In this document: positions 26,076 to 35,092 of the stretch, piece by piece
How the letters are laid out: each line of letters opens with the position of its first letter
Position numbering within the stretch: the stretch's first letter is position 1
DNA from: UMGS1370 sp046957575
Lineage (GTDB): Bacteria; Bacillota; Clostridia; Lachnospirales; Lachnospiraceae
NCBI GenBank assembly: GCA_046957575.1
Contig: JBKUOG010000002.1
Coordinates: forward strand, 1-64,000
Direction of reading: 5' to 3'
DNA: 64,000 bases
Position numbers and translations under genes: made by a program
The notes under the pieces: generated by a model
Seen by the model: only the letters and a program-made list of their open reading frames with translations
Databases searched by the model: none
What the model was told of the DNA's origin: nothing

Positions 26076-27458
26076 TTACTGCTTTAATATCGCATCTCCT
26101 CGTTCTTTTGCTTTTGTAAGTCCTTCTTCTACTGTCTGCTCTCCGATAAAGATCTTTTCCAGTTCCTCAACAGCAATTTTCTTTACTTCTGCAATATGGT
26201 TGGTAATAGACGGAACTGCATAATTATCTGCCGGAGTAATCAAAATTTTCATAGCAGTTTCTTTGTCTATGAGAGTTTCTGCACCCTTTAAAAATGACGC
26301 GGTAACCTCTTCCGGATTATAGGTATTTGCTGCTGGAACACGTCCTCCTTCTGCTACCGGAAGCATTCCTTCGGTTGCATACCATTTTGCAAATTCCCAT
26401 GCTTCTTCAATGTGTTCAGACTTTGGATTAATGCACAGATGGTCGCCGTATCCGCCCTGGGTATAATTTCTCTGTCCTTTTTCTACTACCGGATAGGGTG
26501 CAAAAGCAGTTACAAAATCGTGGGGATAATTGGCAGTATCTTTAATACTCCTTACCATCCATGGGCCAATGGTCATAGCAGATTTTTCAGTCAGGAACAT
26601 ACCTTCCTGAGAAAGTTTCTGGGTCATGGAATCTGTATGAGTTGGAGATGTTTGATCCACATTCATCATATTGTTGATGAGTTCCACTGACTTTACAACA
26701 ACCGGATCTAAAAAGGCTGTCTCTGTTTCACTTAAGTACATGGGGTCACCACCATTGGTCTGAGCTACCAGATAGCTGAAAAGATAAGTCAAATCCTGCT
26801 GGGAATTCCAGAACATACCGTAGACCTTATCCTGTCCCTCCCCATGAGTCAGTTTTTTAGCAATCTCTCTGAATTCATCATAGGTCCACTCTGTCGGAAC
26901 CTCAATTCCTGCTGCATCAAACATGTCCTTATTAATTACAATGCCATACTGATCCAGTTTGGTTGGAATGGAATAAGGTTTTCCATTGACATAGAAAGAT
27001 TCGGCCATAGTTCCAAAGTAATCGGTTAATTTAAATCCGTCTCTTTCCATCAATTCTGTCAGATCCAACGCCATATTGCCTTCTGCCCGCTTTGTAAGGA
27101 CATCAGGAGTATAGGTCATATATAAATCCACGCCTGTACCGGAAAGCAGATTGGTCTCCAGCTTTAGATTTCCGGTATCATCATTGACAAACCGTTCGTA
27201 TTCTACCTGAATGCCTTTATCCTTATAAAGTTCATTAAAATTATCACACACAGCCTGGGGACCTGCCTCTGCCGGTACACCTCCCCACATTCTCAAGGTT
27301 ACCGTTTCCCCGGAACCGTTCTCTTTTCCTGCTTCACTGGCTACCGTTTCTCCAGAAGCCCCGCCGGTTTCTTTTGGAGCGGAGGAACATCCGCTGATAA
27401 AAGACATAGCGGTAACTGCTGTCATCATACATGCAAGAACTTTTCTTCCTTTTTTCAT
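26076..27458 (-). CDS. Extracellular sugar-binding lipoprotein (family 1)
   Basis: 460 residues. Lipoprotein signal with lipobox ISGC (Cys24), Gly/Ser/Glu-rich linker, then an SBP_bac_1 fold (VTLRMWGGVPAEAGP, YSIPTKLDQYGIVINKDMFDAAGI, EEAWEFAKWYATEG). Start at 27458 chosen because GGAGG lies 8 bp before it. Binds the imported ligand outside the membrane; ligand unknown, plausibly a uronate-containing oligosaccharide given the neighbours. Confidence 0.9.
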   Translation of the reverse strand: MKKGRKVLACMMTAVTAMSFISGCSSAPKETGGASGETVASEAGKENGSGETVTLRMWGGVPAEAGPQAVCDNFNELYKDKGIQVEYERFVNDDTGNLKLETNLLSGTGVDLYMTYTPDVLTKRAEGNMALDLTELMERDGFKLTDYFGTMAESFYVNGKPYSIPTKLDQYGIVINKDMFDAAGIEVPTEWTYDEFREIAKKLTHGEGQDKVYGMFWNSQQDLTYLFSYLVAQTNGGDPMYLSETETAFLDPVVVKSVELINNMMNVDQTSPTHTDSMTQKLSQEGMFLTEKSAMTIGPWMVRSIKDTANYPHDFVTAFAPYPVVEKGQRNYTQGGYGDHLCINPKSEHIEEAWEFAKWYATEGMLPVAEGGRVPAANTYNPEEVTASFLKGAETLIDKETAMKILITPADNYAVPSITNHIAEVKKIAVEELEKIFIGEQTVEEGLTKAKERGDAILKQ

Positions 27459-27503
27459 AACCCTTACCTCCATTGCGACTTGTTTTCTATAGCTTTATTA
27501 TAC

Positions 27504-27546
27504 AAAAGACAGCCGGCTTTTTACCATACATCTGCCTGCTGTCTTT
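27504..27546 (-). terminator. Terminator after the YesN-like regulator gene
   Basis: On the minus strand AAAGACAGC and GCTGTCTTTT enclose a 24-base loop and end in TTTTG. It separates the two-component genes from the ABC operon, though read-through is possible because the stem is short. Confidence 0.55.
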
Positions 27547-27573
27547 CTTCAAAATTCTGTGATTTTAGTTCTT

Positions 27574-29232
27574 CTAAACATTACCATCTTTCAAATCCTG
27601 CTGGCAGTCTTTCAAATTCTGCTTATATTTTTCTGCCAGCATTTTCCGAAATTCACTGGGTGATTTTCCTGTTCGCTTTTTATATTGGGCACTGAAATAA
27701 TTCGGGTTGTCAATTCCTATTTTTTCTGCAATCTCACTGACAAGCATATCTGTATTTTTCAGCAATATGGTCGCTTTCTCCATCCGGCAGGTATTGATAT
27801 ATTCTACATAGCTGACACCTTCCTCATTTTTAAAAACATGAGAAAAATGGCTTTCACTCATATTGGCCAACGCTGCTGCAGAAGAGACTGACAAATCTTC
27901 TGACAAATTCATCTTTACATATTGTTTCACCAGTTTTATCCTCTGGCTGTATCTTCCTTTTTCTCTTTTCTGCTCTTCAAACACCTTCGCATAAGAGCGG
28001 AGCAAGTCCATTTCCGTCTCTTTTAAATCCTGAAAGAAGTCATAAATATCGGCTGCTTCCTCCAACGTAACTCCTTTTCTGTCACAAATAGCGGCTCCCC
28101 GAATTTCATGTCTCTCCAGATAAATAATCATTAAGCTGTGCAGTCTTTTTAGTTTCTTCCGCACATCTTTCGGCGCATACTTTTTTTGTTCCAGAAATTC
28201 CGCCAGTTCTTTAAAATATGCTTCTGCCTGCCCAAAATCTTGCTGCTCTAAAAATCTCTCAAATGCAATCGTCCTTAGATAATCCGGAAGTTCCATTTTT
28301 TCCCACTCTTTTTCTTTGTAAAACCGTATCTGACAGGGCGCGCTATAAAACAGTTCTTCCAATGTCTGCATATTTTGATTATAGCCCTGTTTCAGCCATG
28401 AAAAACCCTGTCCCGATTGACTGACAGTCCCACTGATTTCTAAGCCATAATACTGCCTTACAGTCTGTACCAATGTATAAAATGCTTTTTCTGATGCTAC
28501 CCTCCCTCCTGTCTTTTCCTGAACAGCAATCAAAAATCGGCTGTCGTTTTCATGAAAGATCTCTGCACTCAATTCTTTTTGCCAGATTTCTTCTATCATA
28601 TTAGTCATAGCAAATACTAACAAATCTTTTTCTAAAAAATCTTCCTGCCTTTGAATTACCTGATAATTGTCAATTCGGATCGATACCAGAAAATACTGCT
28701 TTGAAAAATCAATTTTTAAGGACAGTTCTCTTAATTTTTTCTCAATCTTTGTCAAAAACACTTTCTCTTCGCTTAATACCTGTTTGATTAAACTGTTCTT
28801 GATTACCGTCCGATTTTCTGCTGTCTGGTATAAATATTCTGCTTTTTCTTTTTTAATTGGAAGTTTTTTTGAAACCTCATCCAAAACTTTAAGCAATTCC
28901 TCTGTTTTTACAGTAAGTTTAAATATATAATCACAAGCTCCCATTTTCATCGCCTTGCGGACATTATCAAAATCATTATAATTGCTGAGAACAATAAACT
29001 TCATATCCGGATATTCATTCTGGCACTGTTCCATCAGCCAAAATCCATCTCTTGGGCTCATTTTCAAATCGGTCAGCACAATGTCCGGATGAAATTCCTT
29101 TATTTTTTCGTATGCCTCTTCTCCATCCTCCGCATCGCAAACCACTGTATAACCATACTGTTCCCATCTTGCCATTGATTTGATTCCGATTCGCACTAAA
29201 ACTTCATCATCTGCAATCATCAAACGTTTCAT
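27574..29232 (-). CDS. YesN-like AraC-type response regulator
   Basis: 552 residues: receiver domain with Asp55 (DIVLTDLKMSPRDG), a long central region, and a C-terminal AraC DNA-binding domain (SAAALANMSESHFSHVFKNE, then KIGIDNPNYFSAQYKKRTGKSPSEFRK). This is the three-part YesN architecture that controls carbohydrate ABC importers in Firmicutes. It overlaps the kinase gene by 26 bp. Target is most likely the divergently unrelated but adjacent downstream importer operon at 27458-21091. Confidence 0.88.
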   Translation of the reverse strand: MKRLMIADDEVLVRIGIKSMARWEQYGYTVVCDAEDGEEAYEKIKEFHPDIVLTDLKMSPRDGFWLMEQCQNEYPDMKFIVLSNYNDFDNVRKAMKMGACDYIFKLTVKTEELLKVLDEVSKKLPIKKEKAEYLYQTAENRTVIKNSLIKQVLSEEKVFLTKIEKKLRELSLKIDFSKQYFLVSIRIDNYQVIQRQEDFLEKDLLVFAMTNMIEEIWQKELSAEIFHENDSRFLIAVQEKTGGRVASEKAFYTLVQTVRQYYGLEISGTVSQSGQGFSWLKQGYNQNMQTLEELFYSAPCQIRFYKEKEWEKMELPDYLRTIAFERFLEQQDFGQAEAYFKELAEFLEQKKYAPKDVRKKLKRLHSLMIIYLERHEIRGAAICDRKGVTLEEAADIYDFFQDLKETEMDLLRSYAKVFEEQKREKGRYSQRIKLVKQYVKMNLSEDLSVSSAAALANMSESHFSHVFKNEEGVSYVEYINTCRMEKATILLKNTDMLVSEIAEKIGIDNPNYFSAQYKKRTGKSPSEFRKMLAEKYKQNLKDCQQDLKDGNV

Positions 29233-31048
29233 TCTCTTTTTCTCCTCTCAAAACAGGAAGACGATATGTAACACAGGTTCCGCCCTGTTTCATCCCCTCT
29301 ACAGACAGTCCATATTGTTTCCCGTAGGTCATGCGAATACAGGTGTCAACATTTTTTAATCCGATTCCCGTCATTCTTCCCCCGCTCTTTGATGCTGTAA
29401 ATTCTTCTACTGCCTCTTTTGTAATCCCTCTTCCATCATCCTCTACAAACAGAAGGAAAATTTCTTCTATATATCCATATACCCGAATGCTCAATTCCTT
29501 TTTGTTTTTATCCCTTCCATGTATAATAGAATTTTCTACAATAGGCTGAAGAATAAATTTCATCATCTTTAAGTCTTCCATCCCTTCCATGATGTCAATT
29601 TCCAGCACACACTGATCCTGATAGCGCAGATTGTGGATATAAATAAAATTTTTAATATTTTCCAGTTCATCTTTTAATGTGACCTCTTCATCATTACGGC
29701 TTAAGCTGTATTTTAATACAGATGCCAGAGCATCAATGCTGCCCACAATGTTTTCTGCACCCCGGATTAACGCCATCCACCGAATCGAAGTCAGGGTATT
29801 AAATAAAAAATGAGGGTTTAACTGTGCCCGCAGAGACTCATAGCGGTATTGCTCTTTTTCCCTGCTCTCCTTCTCCAGCTTGTCAAACAAACTTCTGATA
29901 TTATCGGACATTCGGACAAAAGCCCTGTTTAAATGTCCGATTTCATCCTTTCTCTTGACATCGATCCCTGTAAGTTCCTGATCCAATGTATATTCTTTCA
30001 TTTTATTTGTCAGAAGTCCAATGGGCTTTACCAGCATTTTCACAGAAATATATGTTACCACCATAACCAGAAAAATTGACAGCACAATTACTGTATTCAT
30101 TTTATCTGTCAGTGTCTGAATGCTGTTTAACACTTCTTTATAATTTGTAAAAATATAGACTTTCATAGGCGCATTAGCAAAAAGCCATGGTTTTGGCAAA
30201 GTATAATAACTAATCAGGTATTCCTCTGTACCGATTTTCTGTTTTTTATCACCAAACGGTTCTTCTTTTGTATCCTCATATACCTCTTTTAATTGCTCTG
30301 GGCTGATGATATTCTGCTGATTGGCAGAAAATAAAATATCTCCGTCTTTAATGCAGACAAATGCCTCATCCTCCGGTCCTGTATAATCCTTCAGAAGATT
30401 GGAAAATTGGGACTGCTCAATACTTATGATCAGCATTCCTACAGGAGTTCCTACTGTACCCTGCCGAAGCATCGCCCTGGCAAGAGAAATATATGTTTTT
30501 CCTTTTGCCTGATCTTCTGTTACATAGGCCGGACTAAACATTGACCAGGACATATGTCCTCCTGCTGTTTCTGCCTGTTTTACCCAATCTTCCTCTAAAA
30601 GGAACTCATAATCCCGGTAATTCAGACTCCAATTTGAATACACTCTTCCTGTCTGATCAAAAACTGTTATCTTAGCAGCTTCTGCCAAATCATCTGCAGA
30701 CGTAACAATCATTTTGTCTACCAACTGATTAAAATACTGAATATTTTCATATTCTGTATAATTTCTGTCCTGCATCCGCTCCAAAAGTTCCTCATCTAAG
30801 GCAAAGGTGTTGGAAAGAATCGCCATACTTTGCAGCATTTTTAAAATATCTCTTTCACTGCCTGAAATATTTTGAAGAATCCGCTCACTAATTTTATTTT
30901 GAAGAACTGTCTCCATGGATTTTTCCACATAAATGCAAACCGCTGACATTGGCAGAACCACACAGACGGCAATCAGTATAAACATTTTTATAGCAAAACT
31001 GGAACACTTGTCTATAATTTTATCTATAAACCCTCTGCCTTCACCCAT
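29207..31048 (-). CDS. YesM-like sensor histidine kinase
   Basis: 613 residues: membrane helix near 17-37, large extracytoplasmic dCache-like region, second helix near 300-325, HAMP, a His_kinase domain with QLNPHFLFNTLTSIRWM (phospho-His), and HATPase with VENSIIHGRDKN and DDGRGI, GIGLKNVDTCI. Partner of the YesN-like regulator. Likely senses the sugar that the downstream importer takes up. Confidence 0.88.
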   Translation of the reverse strand: MGEGRGFIDKIIDKCSSFAIKMFILIAVCVVLPMSAVCIYVEKSMETVLQNKISERILQNISGSERDILKMLQSMAILSNTFALDEELLERMQDRNYTEYENIQYFNQLVDKMIVTSADDLAEAAKITVFDQTGRVYSNWSLNYRDYEFLLEEDWVKQAETAGGHMSWSMFSPAYVTEDQAKGKTYISLARAMLRQGTVGTPVGMLIISIEQSQFSNLLKDYTGPEDEAFVCIKDGDILFSANQQNIISPEQLKEVYEDTKEEPFGDKKQKIGTEEYLISYYTLPKPWLFANAPMKVYIFTNYKEVLNSIQTLTDKMNTVIVLSIFLVMVVTYISVKMLVKPIGLLTNKMKEYTLDQELTGIDVKRKDEIGHLNRAFVRMSDNIRSLFDKLEKESREKEQYRYESLRAQLNPHFLFNTLTSIRWMALIRGAENIVGSIDALASVLKYSLSRNDEEVTLKDELENIKNFIYIHNLRYQDQCVLEIDIMEGMEDLKMMKFILQPIVENSIIHGRDKNKKELSIRVYGYIEEIFLLFVEDDGRGITKEAVEEFTASKSGGRMTGIGLKNVDTCIRMTYGKQYGLSVEGMKQGGTCVTYRLPVLRGEKENETFDDCR

Positions 31049-31126
31049 ATTATCCTTGCCCCCTCATATCCCCTGTATTCTTAGTACAGTATGCCATATT
31101 TAAAAACAAATGGCTAGAAATTTTTG

Positions 31127-31155
31127 TCAAAAAAAGGGACTTCCGAAGAAGTCCC
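31127..31155 (-). terminator. Terminator of the GH25 lysozyme gene
   Basis: On the minus strand GGGACTTC, loop TTCG, GAAGTCCC followed by TTTTTTTG: a textbook UUCG-capped terminator 20 bp after the stop. Confidence 0.95.
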
Positions 31156-31174
31156 AAATCCTTAAGCCACTATT

Positions 31175-32194
31175 TTACAACATTGCGCCGGATGCATCAA
31201 ACTGGTATACAACGCCGTCAATAGTCAGAGATGCATTTGCCGTCATAATGCCTCCGTTTGCCGGATCCAGATAATACCAGGTCTCTCCCAGTTGTTTCCA
31301 TCCAGTCACTTTCTCATAGTTTTCAAAGTAATACCAAAAGCCGTCTATCTGTTTCCATGAAGAAGAAGGAATAGACTGGCTGTAATCCGTAAATGCCAGT
31401 TCCAGGCAGACCGCCCCCTCAATGCCCTTTACATTGCCGCTGTCCGTACACTGCCAAATCGTACGGTTCGGGTAGCTGTTAATTGTGCCGTAGCGAGCAT
31501 ACCAAATATCATATGGAATCTGACTGGTATCCATCTTATTGGCCAGCCAGTCATGATAGCTAAATACAATTGGTTTAAATCCGGCTGCTTCCACAGTCTG
31601 ACAGAATGCATTGACAATGTCAGTCATCTGCTGTCTGGTAAGTCCCGCTTCCTCAAAGACTTTGGATTCCACATCCATTGCGATGGGGTAGGAAACTTTA
31701 TATTCCTTTGCAGTGCGGACTGCAAACTGCGCCTCTCTTACTGCATCCTCCACTGTCAGTGCCTGAGAATACAGGTATGTACCAACTTGAAGTCCTGCTT
31801 TTGCTGCCTCCCGCATATTTACATCAAAGTAGGGATCCAAATCATCTGCATACCCCATGCGGATAAATGCAAACTGAATGTCATCAAAAGCCACTTCCTG
31901 CCAGTCAATGTCCTGCTGATACTTGGATACACTGATGCCTCTTGACAATGCCCCCTCAATCATAGTACCTTCGCTGTTTACATACTGGCCGTTTACTTTT
32001 GTAAAAGCACCGTTTTGAGACACTGTATAATCCCGATTTAACCCGTCCGCTGTCTCTAAACCGATTCCAGGGCCTGCTTCCAGAGTTTCTGCAAAAGAGG
32101 GCATCACTGCCAGTGTACAAAAAATCCCTGTTGTCAGCACAGTTGCCAGCAAACGGTTCTTTTTGAGCCTTCTCTCTGATAAATTGCTTCTCAT
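31175..32194 (-). CDS. Secreted GH25 lysozyme with cell-wall-binding repeats
   Basis: 339 residues. Signal peptide to about residue 35 (VMPSFA), then the GH25 muramidase domain (RGISVSKYQQDIDW, AFIRMGYADD, YPIAMDVESKVFEEAG, IWYARYG, TIWQCTDSG), then C-terminal choline/cell-wall-binding-type repeats (SSWKQIDGFWYYFE, GWKQLGETWYYLD). Cleaves muramic-acid linkages in peptidoglycan. The usual first Asp of the family's GIDVS motif is Ser here, while the DVE acidic pair remains, so activity may be altered. Confidence 0.87.
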   Translation of the reverse strand: MRSNLSERRLKKNRLLATVLTTGIFCTLAVMPSFAETLEAGPGIGLETADGLNRDYTVSQNGAFTKVNGQYVNSEGTMIEGALSRGISVSKYQQDIDWQEVAFDDIQFAFIRMGYADDLDPYFDVNMREAAKAGLQVGTYLYSQALTVEDAVREAQFAVRTAKEYKVSYPIAMDVESKVFEEAGLTRQQMTDIVNAFCQTVEAAGFKPIVFSYHDWLANKMDTSQIPYDIWYARYGTINSYPNRTIWQCTDSGNVKGIEGAVCLELAFTDYSQSIPSSSWKQIDGFWYYFENYEKVTGWKQLGETWYYLDPANGGIMTANASLTIDGVVYQFDASGAML

Positions 32195-32337
32195 CTTTTC
32201 CCTGCTTTCCTAATTGTCTAAGCCATGAAAATGGCCTGTCAAAATATTGTAAAATCAGTATCAGCAATATTATACACGAACCTGTCTGCGTAATCAACCC
32301 GCTGCATATTCTTTTCTGTGGAAACCATTGTTTTTTG

Positions 32338-33483
32338 TCAATCTACTTTTCCTTCAATCTGGCAAAAGCCAAGTTTCAGGAAATCTCCGTCTCTGACGTT
32401 TACAAGAACTGTTTTCGTATGAAAGAAGTCATTTCTTAACACTCTGTAGCGAGCTTGCGGAAAGCATGAATAGCCCACCTCATAATATCCTACCTCAGAG
32501 TCATCATTCATCCTAAGGCGGTAAGTTCCTTCCGGAATATGGTAGCCAACTTTAAACATCGCACCTTTTCTATAATCGATCTCCGGCATCTCATCTATAG
32601 GAGTAATTGAGCATGTATCCGATATATAAAATGTTTTCTCCATACCCAGATACACGATCATATTGTACTTAAGACGTTCTGAACCATCACCATCTGAAAT
32701 ATCAAAATTTACACTGTCGCTCTGTGGTATTATCACATATTCCCCTGGCAGAAAGTCTTTATAAGCCCCTACTTCATACGCTCCTCCCTCATAGAGATGA
32801 GAAGTAGGCGTAGTTGTCAGCGAAAGTCCTTTCTGCACATTTTCTTCCTCTGAAATGGCTGCATCTTCTTCATTTTTCGTCTGCATACTGAAATTCCCTA
32901 TTTCAGGATAAGCAGACTCATCATAGGGAACAGGCGCTTCTGTTGTAAGGTAAATAAAGTCGAACCCTGAACTGTCATTGGCCTGTACATCTATATGATA
33001 CCAGACTCCATCAGCCTGTACAATGTTCCACTGATGTTCCTGGTTCCATGAATCTTCTTTTGCATGTACATAATAACATCCGATATCCATAGAATCACAC
33101 AAAGCTTTAAACGCTCTTGCATAACCGGAACACTGGGCCTCATGGTATACTAAAGCCCCCCATGCAGTATTGGCGCCATTCCTTCTCCAATCCTCTGCAT
33201 AGCTGCAGACATTTTTCAAATAATCACTGGCTGCTTTTATCTTTTCTTCGTCTGTCATCGTGTCCATGACATAGGTATTTTTAAACTCAGTCACTACAGC
33301 TGCAACCTGATTTAATTGCTCCTGATTGAGTCCCGGTCCATATACAGACTGCATTCCTGCTGTATAAGATTCTTTATTTTTTTCTATAATTTCCTGCACA
33401 CTGGTTTCTGCATAACATGGAAACGTTGGAACCATCAGTGCGAGAGATGCAGCTATGATCATTGTTTTAAAAAATTGTTTCAT
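32338..33483 (-). CDS. Secreted transglutaminase-like protein
   Basis: 381 residues with signal peptide (cleavage near CYA-E). A transglutaminase-like (PF01841-type) core carries the triad Cys118 (EAQCSGYARAF), His150 (QEHQWNIV) and Asp165 (WYHIDVQ). The C-terminal half (about 230-381) is a beta-rich region (LPGEYVIIPQSDSV, GYHIPEGTYRLRM) that may bind cell wall or protein. Likely a surface peptidase or cross-linker; substrate unknown. About 140 bp separate it from the lysozyme gene on the same strand. Confidence 0.82.
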   Translation of the reverse strand: MKQFFKTMIIAASLALMVPTFPCYAETSVQEIIEKNKESYTAGMQSVYGPGLNQEQLNQVAAVVTEFKNTYVMDTMTDEEKIKAASDYLKNVCSYAEDWRRNGANTAWGALVYHEAQCSGYARAFKALCDSMDIGCYYVHAKEDSWNQEHQWNIVQADGVWYHIDVQANDSSGFDFIYLTTEAPVPYDESAYPEIGNFSMQTKNEEDAAISEEENVQKGLSLTTTPTSHLYEGGAYEVGAYKDFLPGEYVIIPQSDSVNFDISDGDGSERLKYNMIVYLGMEKTFYISDTCSITPIDEMPEIDYRKGAMFKVGYHIPEGTYRLRMNDDSEVGYYEVGYSCFPQARYRVLRNDFFHTKTVLVNVRDGDFLKLGFCQIEGKVD

Positions 33484-33618
33484 CTTACATCCGCCACCCT
33501 ATCTTCTTTTCTTAAGTTTATCATCTGGACTGAAAAGATTCAAGAAGCGGCACTTATGATTGGCAGTATTTATCAAATTCGTCTGCCATATTTGTAAATC
33601 CAGACATCCTTCATTTGC

Positions 33619-33738
33619 TTACCGCCATTCTGCGTCAAGTTCATGTGCTGTGATTTTGCGATTGTACTCTTCCCTAATAGATAGGTAATACGCTGTGTCA
33701 CATTTAACTGTGTCGTATTTGCCTACCGCTGATGTGGT
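33619..33738 (-). pseudogene. 3' gene fragment cut by the IS3 element
   Basis: An uninterrupted minus-strand frame runs from the IS edge to a stop and reads KYDTVKCDTAYYLSIREEYN, then KITAHELDAEWR. It has no start and looks like the last 39 codons of a gene split by the IS3 insertion. I do not recognise the family. Confidence 0.4.
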
Positions 33739-33807
33739 ATAAAAAAAGTTGACAGCTTGTTCTCAAGGATTTCATAATAAAATCAAGAGAACAAGGAGGT
33801 ATTCAAA

Positions 33808-34140
33808 GTGGCACGTAAATATGATTATGAATACAAAGTACAAGCTGTAAAACTGGCCAAAGAAATCGGTGGCTCTAAGGCTGCTAAAGAATTAGGAATC
33901 CCTGAAGGAACCATCCATACATGGCTAAAAGCCGTAAGAGCCGGTAAACTGGATATCGGAGAAGGTTCCCATACCCCTGCCAGTGCAATGAGCCTGTCAG
34001 AAGAAATTACCATGCTGCGTAAGCGGGTTAAGGAGCAGGACAAAGAAATCCGACGCCTGAAGGAGGAAAACGAATTTTTGGAGGAAGCCAGTGCTTTTTT
34101 CGCCGCCAGCCGTCGGAAGTCAGCAAAAACCAGAGAATGA
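33808..34140 (+). CDS. IS3-family transposase OrfA
   Basis: 110 residues: HTH_Tnp_1 domain (KYDYEYKVQAVKLAKEIGG, AKELGIPEGTIHTWLKAV) and a C-terminal leucine-zipper coiled coil (ITMLRKRVKEQDKEIRRLKEE). GTG start behind AAGGAGG. Binds the IS ends. Stop overlaps the orfB start (ATGA), so orfB may be made by coupled initiation rather than frameshifting. Confidence 0.92.
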   Translation: MARKYDYEYKVQAVKLAKEIGGSKAAKELGIPEGTIHTWLKAVRAGKLDIGEGSHTPASAMSLSEEITMLRKRVKEQDKEIRRLKEENEFLEEASAFFAASRRKSAKTRE

Positions 34141-35045
34141 TGTTTCTGGCATTGAAAACAGAAGACGGCAGGATTACCGGAAAAATTTCATTTTATTGCC
34201 GGATGCTTGATATCAGCCGACAAGGCTTCTATAAATACCTCGCTAACAAAGAGCGTCCCTGGAAGTATCAGGATCTGGCACAGGCCATGGAAGAAATCGT
34301 CAGTGAGGACGAATGTAACGATACTTATGGACGGAGCCGTATGTATCAGGCACTATTGCTGAAACAGCCAGAGGGAGTCCGTATTCCCAGTGAGCGGACC
34401 ATATACCGGGTTATGAACCAGATGGGGCTGAGCCATCGCCCAAAGAGAAAACCGAATGGGATCACAAAAGCAGATCGGGAAGCCATGAAATCGGAAGATC
34501 TGCTGAAACGGGATTTCCATTCAAATGCCCCATTGGAAAAATGTATTACAGATATCACAGAGATCCCGGCGTCCAATGGAAAACTGTATGTATCTGCGAT
34601 TTTCGACTGCTTTGATCTTAGCGTCCTTGGACTGGCAATGGAAACAACTATGAAAGCAGATCTGTGTGTCCATACACTGGAAAATGCTTTGACTGCTTAT
34701 CCCGCACTGGAAGGTGCAATCATCCACAGTGACCGTGGAACGCAGTATACCAGCGAGACTTACCGTCAGGCCATCCGGGAGAACCACATCCATCAAAGCA
34801 TGAACAGTGCCGGAGGACGCTGCCATGATAATGCACGGTGTGAAAGTATGTGGGCTAGAATGAAGACGGAGCTTCTCTATGACCGCTATGACACAAAGCA
34901 GATGACAGTAGAGGATTTAAAGGTGCTCATCTGGAGATACTTCCTCAGTTACTGGAATAACCGGAGGATCTGCTCAGCCAATGACGGCCTTCCTCCTATG
35001 ATAAAACGCAGGCAGTATTATGAGGCTTTGGAGATGGCGGCATAG
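34137..35045 (+). CDS. IS3-family transposase OrfB (DDE)
   Basis: 302 residues: HTH_21 region (YGRSRMYQALLLKQ) and rve integrase core with the DDE triad in ITDITEI, IHSDRGTQYTS and DNARCESMW. Full length and apparently intact. Catalyses IS transposition with OrfA. Confidence 0.92.
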   Translation: MMFLALKTEDGRITGKISFYCRMLDISRQGFYKYLANKERPWKYQDLAQAMEEIVSEDECNDTYGRSRMYQALLLKQPEGVRIPSERTIYRVMNQMGLSHRPKRKPNGITKADREAMKSEDLLKRDFHSNAPLEKCITDITEIPASNGKLYVSAIFDCFDLSVLGLAMETTMKADLCVHTLENALTAYPALEGAIIHSDRGTQYTSETYRQAIRENHIHQSMNSAGGRCHDNARCESMWARMKTELLYDRYDTKQMTVEDLKVLIWRYFLSYWNNRRICSANDGLPPMIKRRQYYEALEMAA

Positions 35046-35092
35046 TCAGTGATATCCTTGAGGAAAATGTGTCAACTAATATTGACAATATC

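Larger units (their letters stand above)
33748..35076 (+). mobile_element. IS3-family insertion sequence (copy A)
   Basis: Imperfect inverted repeats begin GTTGACA and continue to CTCAAGGAT at both ends (33748-33770 and 35054-35076), enclosing orfA and orfB. The outermost bases are uncertain, and the right end lies only about 8 bp from an IS256 target duplication. No target duplication could be assigned. Confidence 0.82.
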
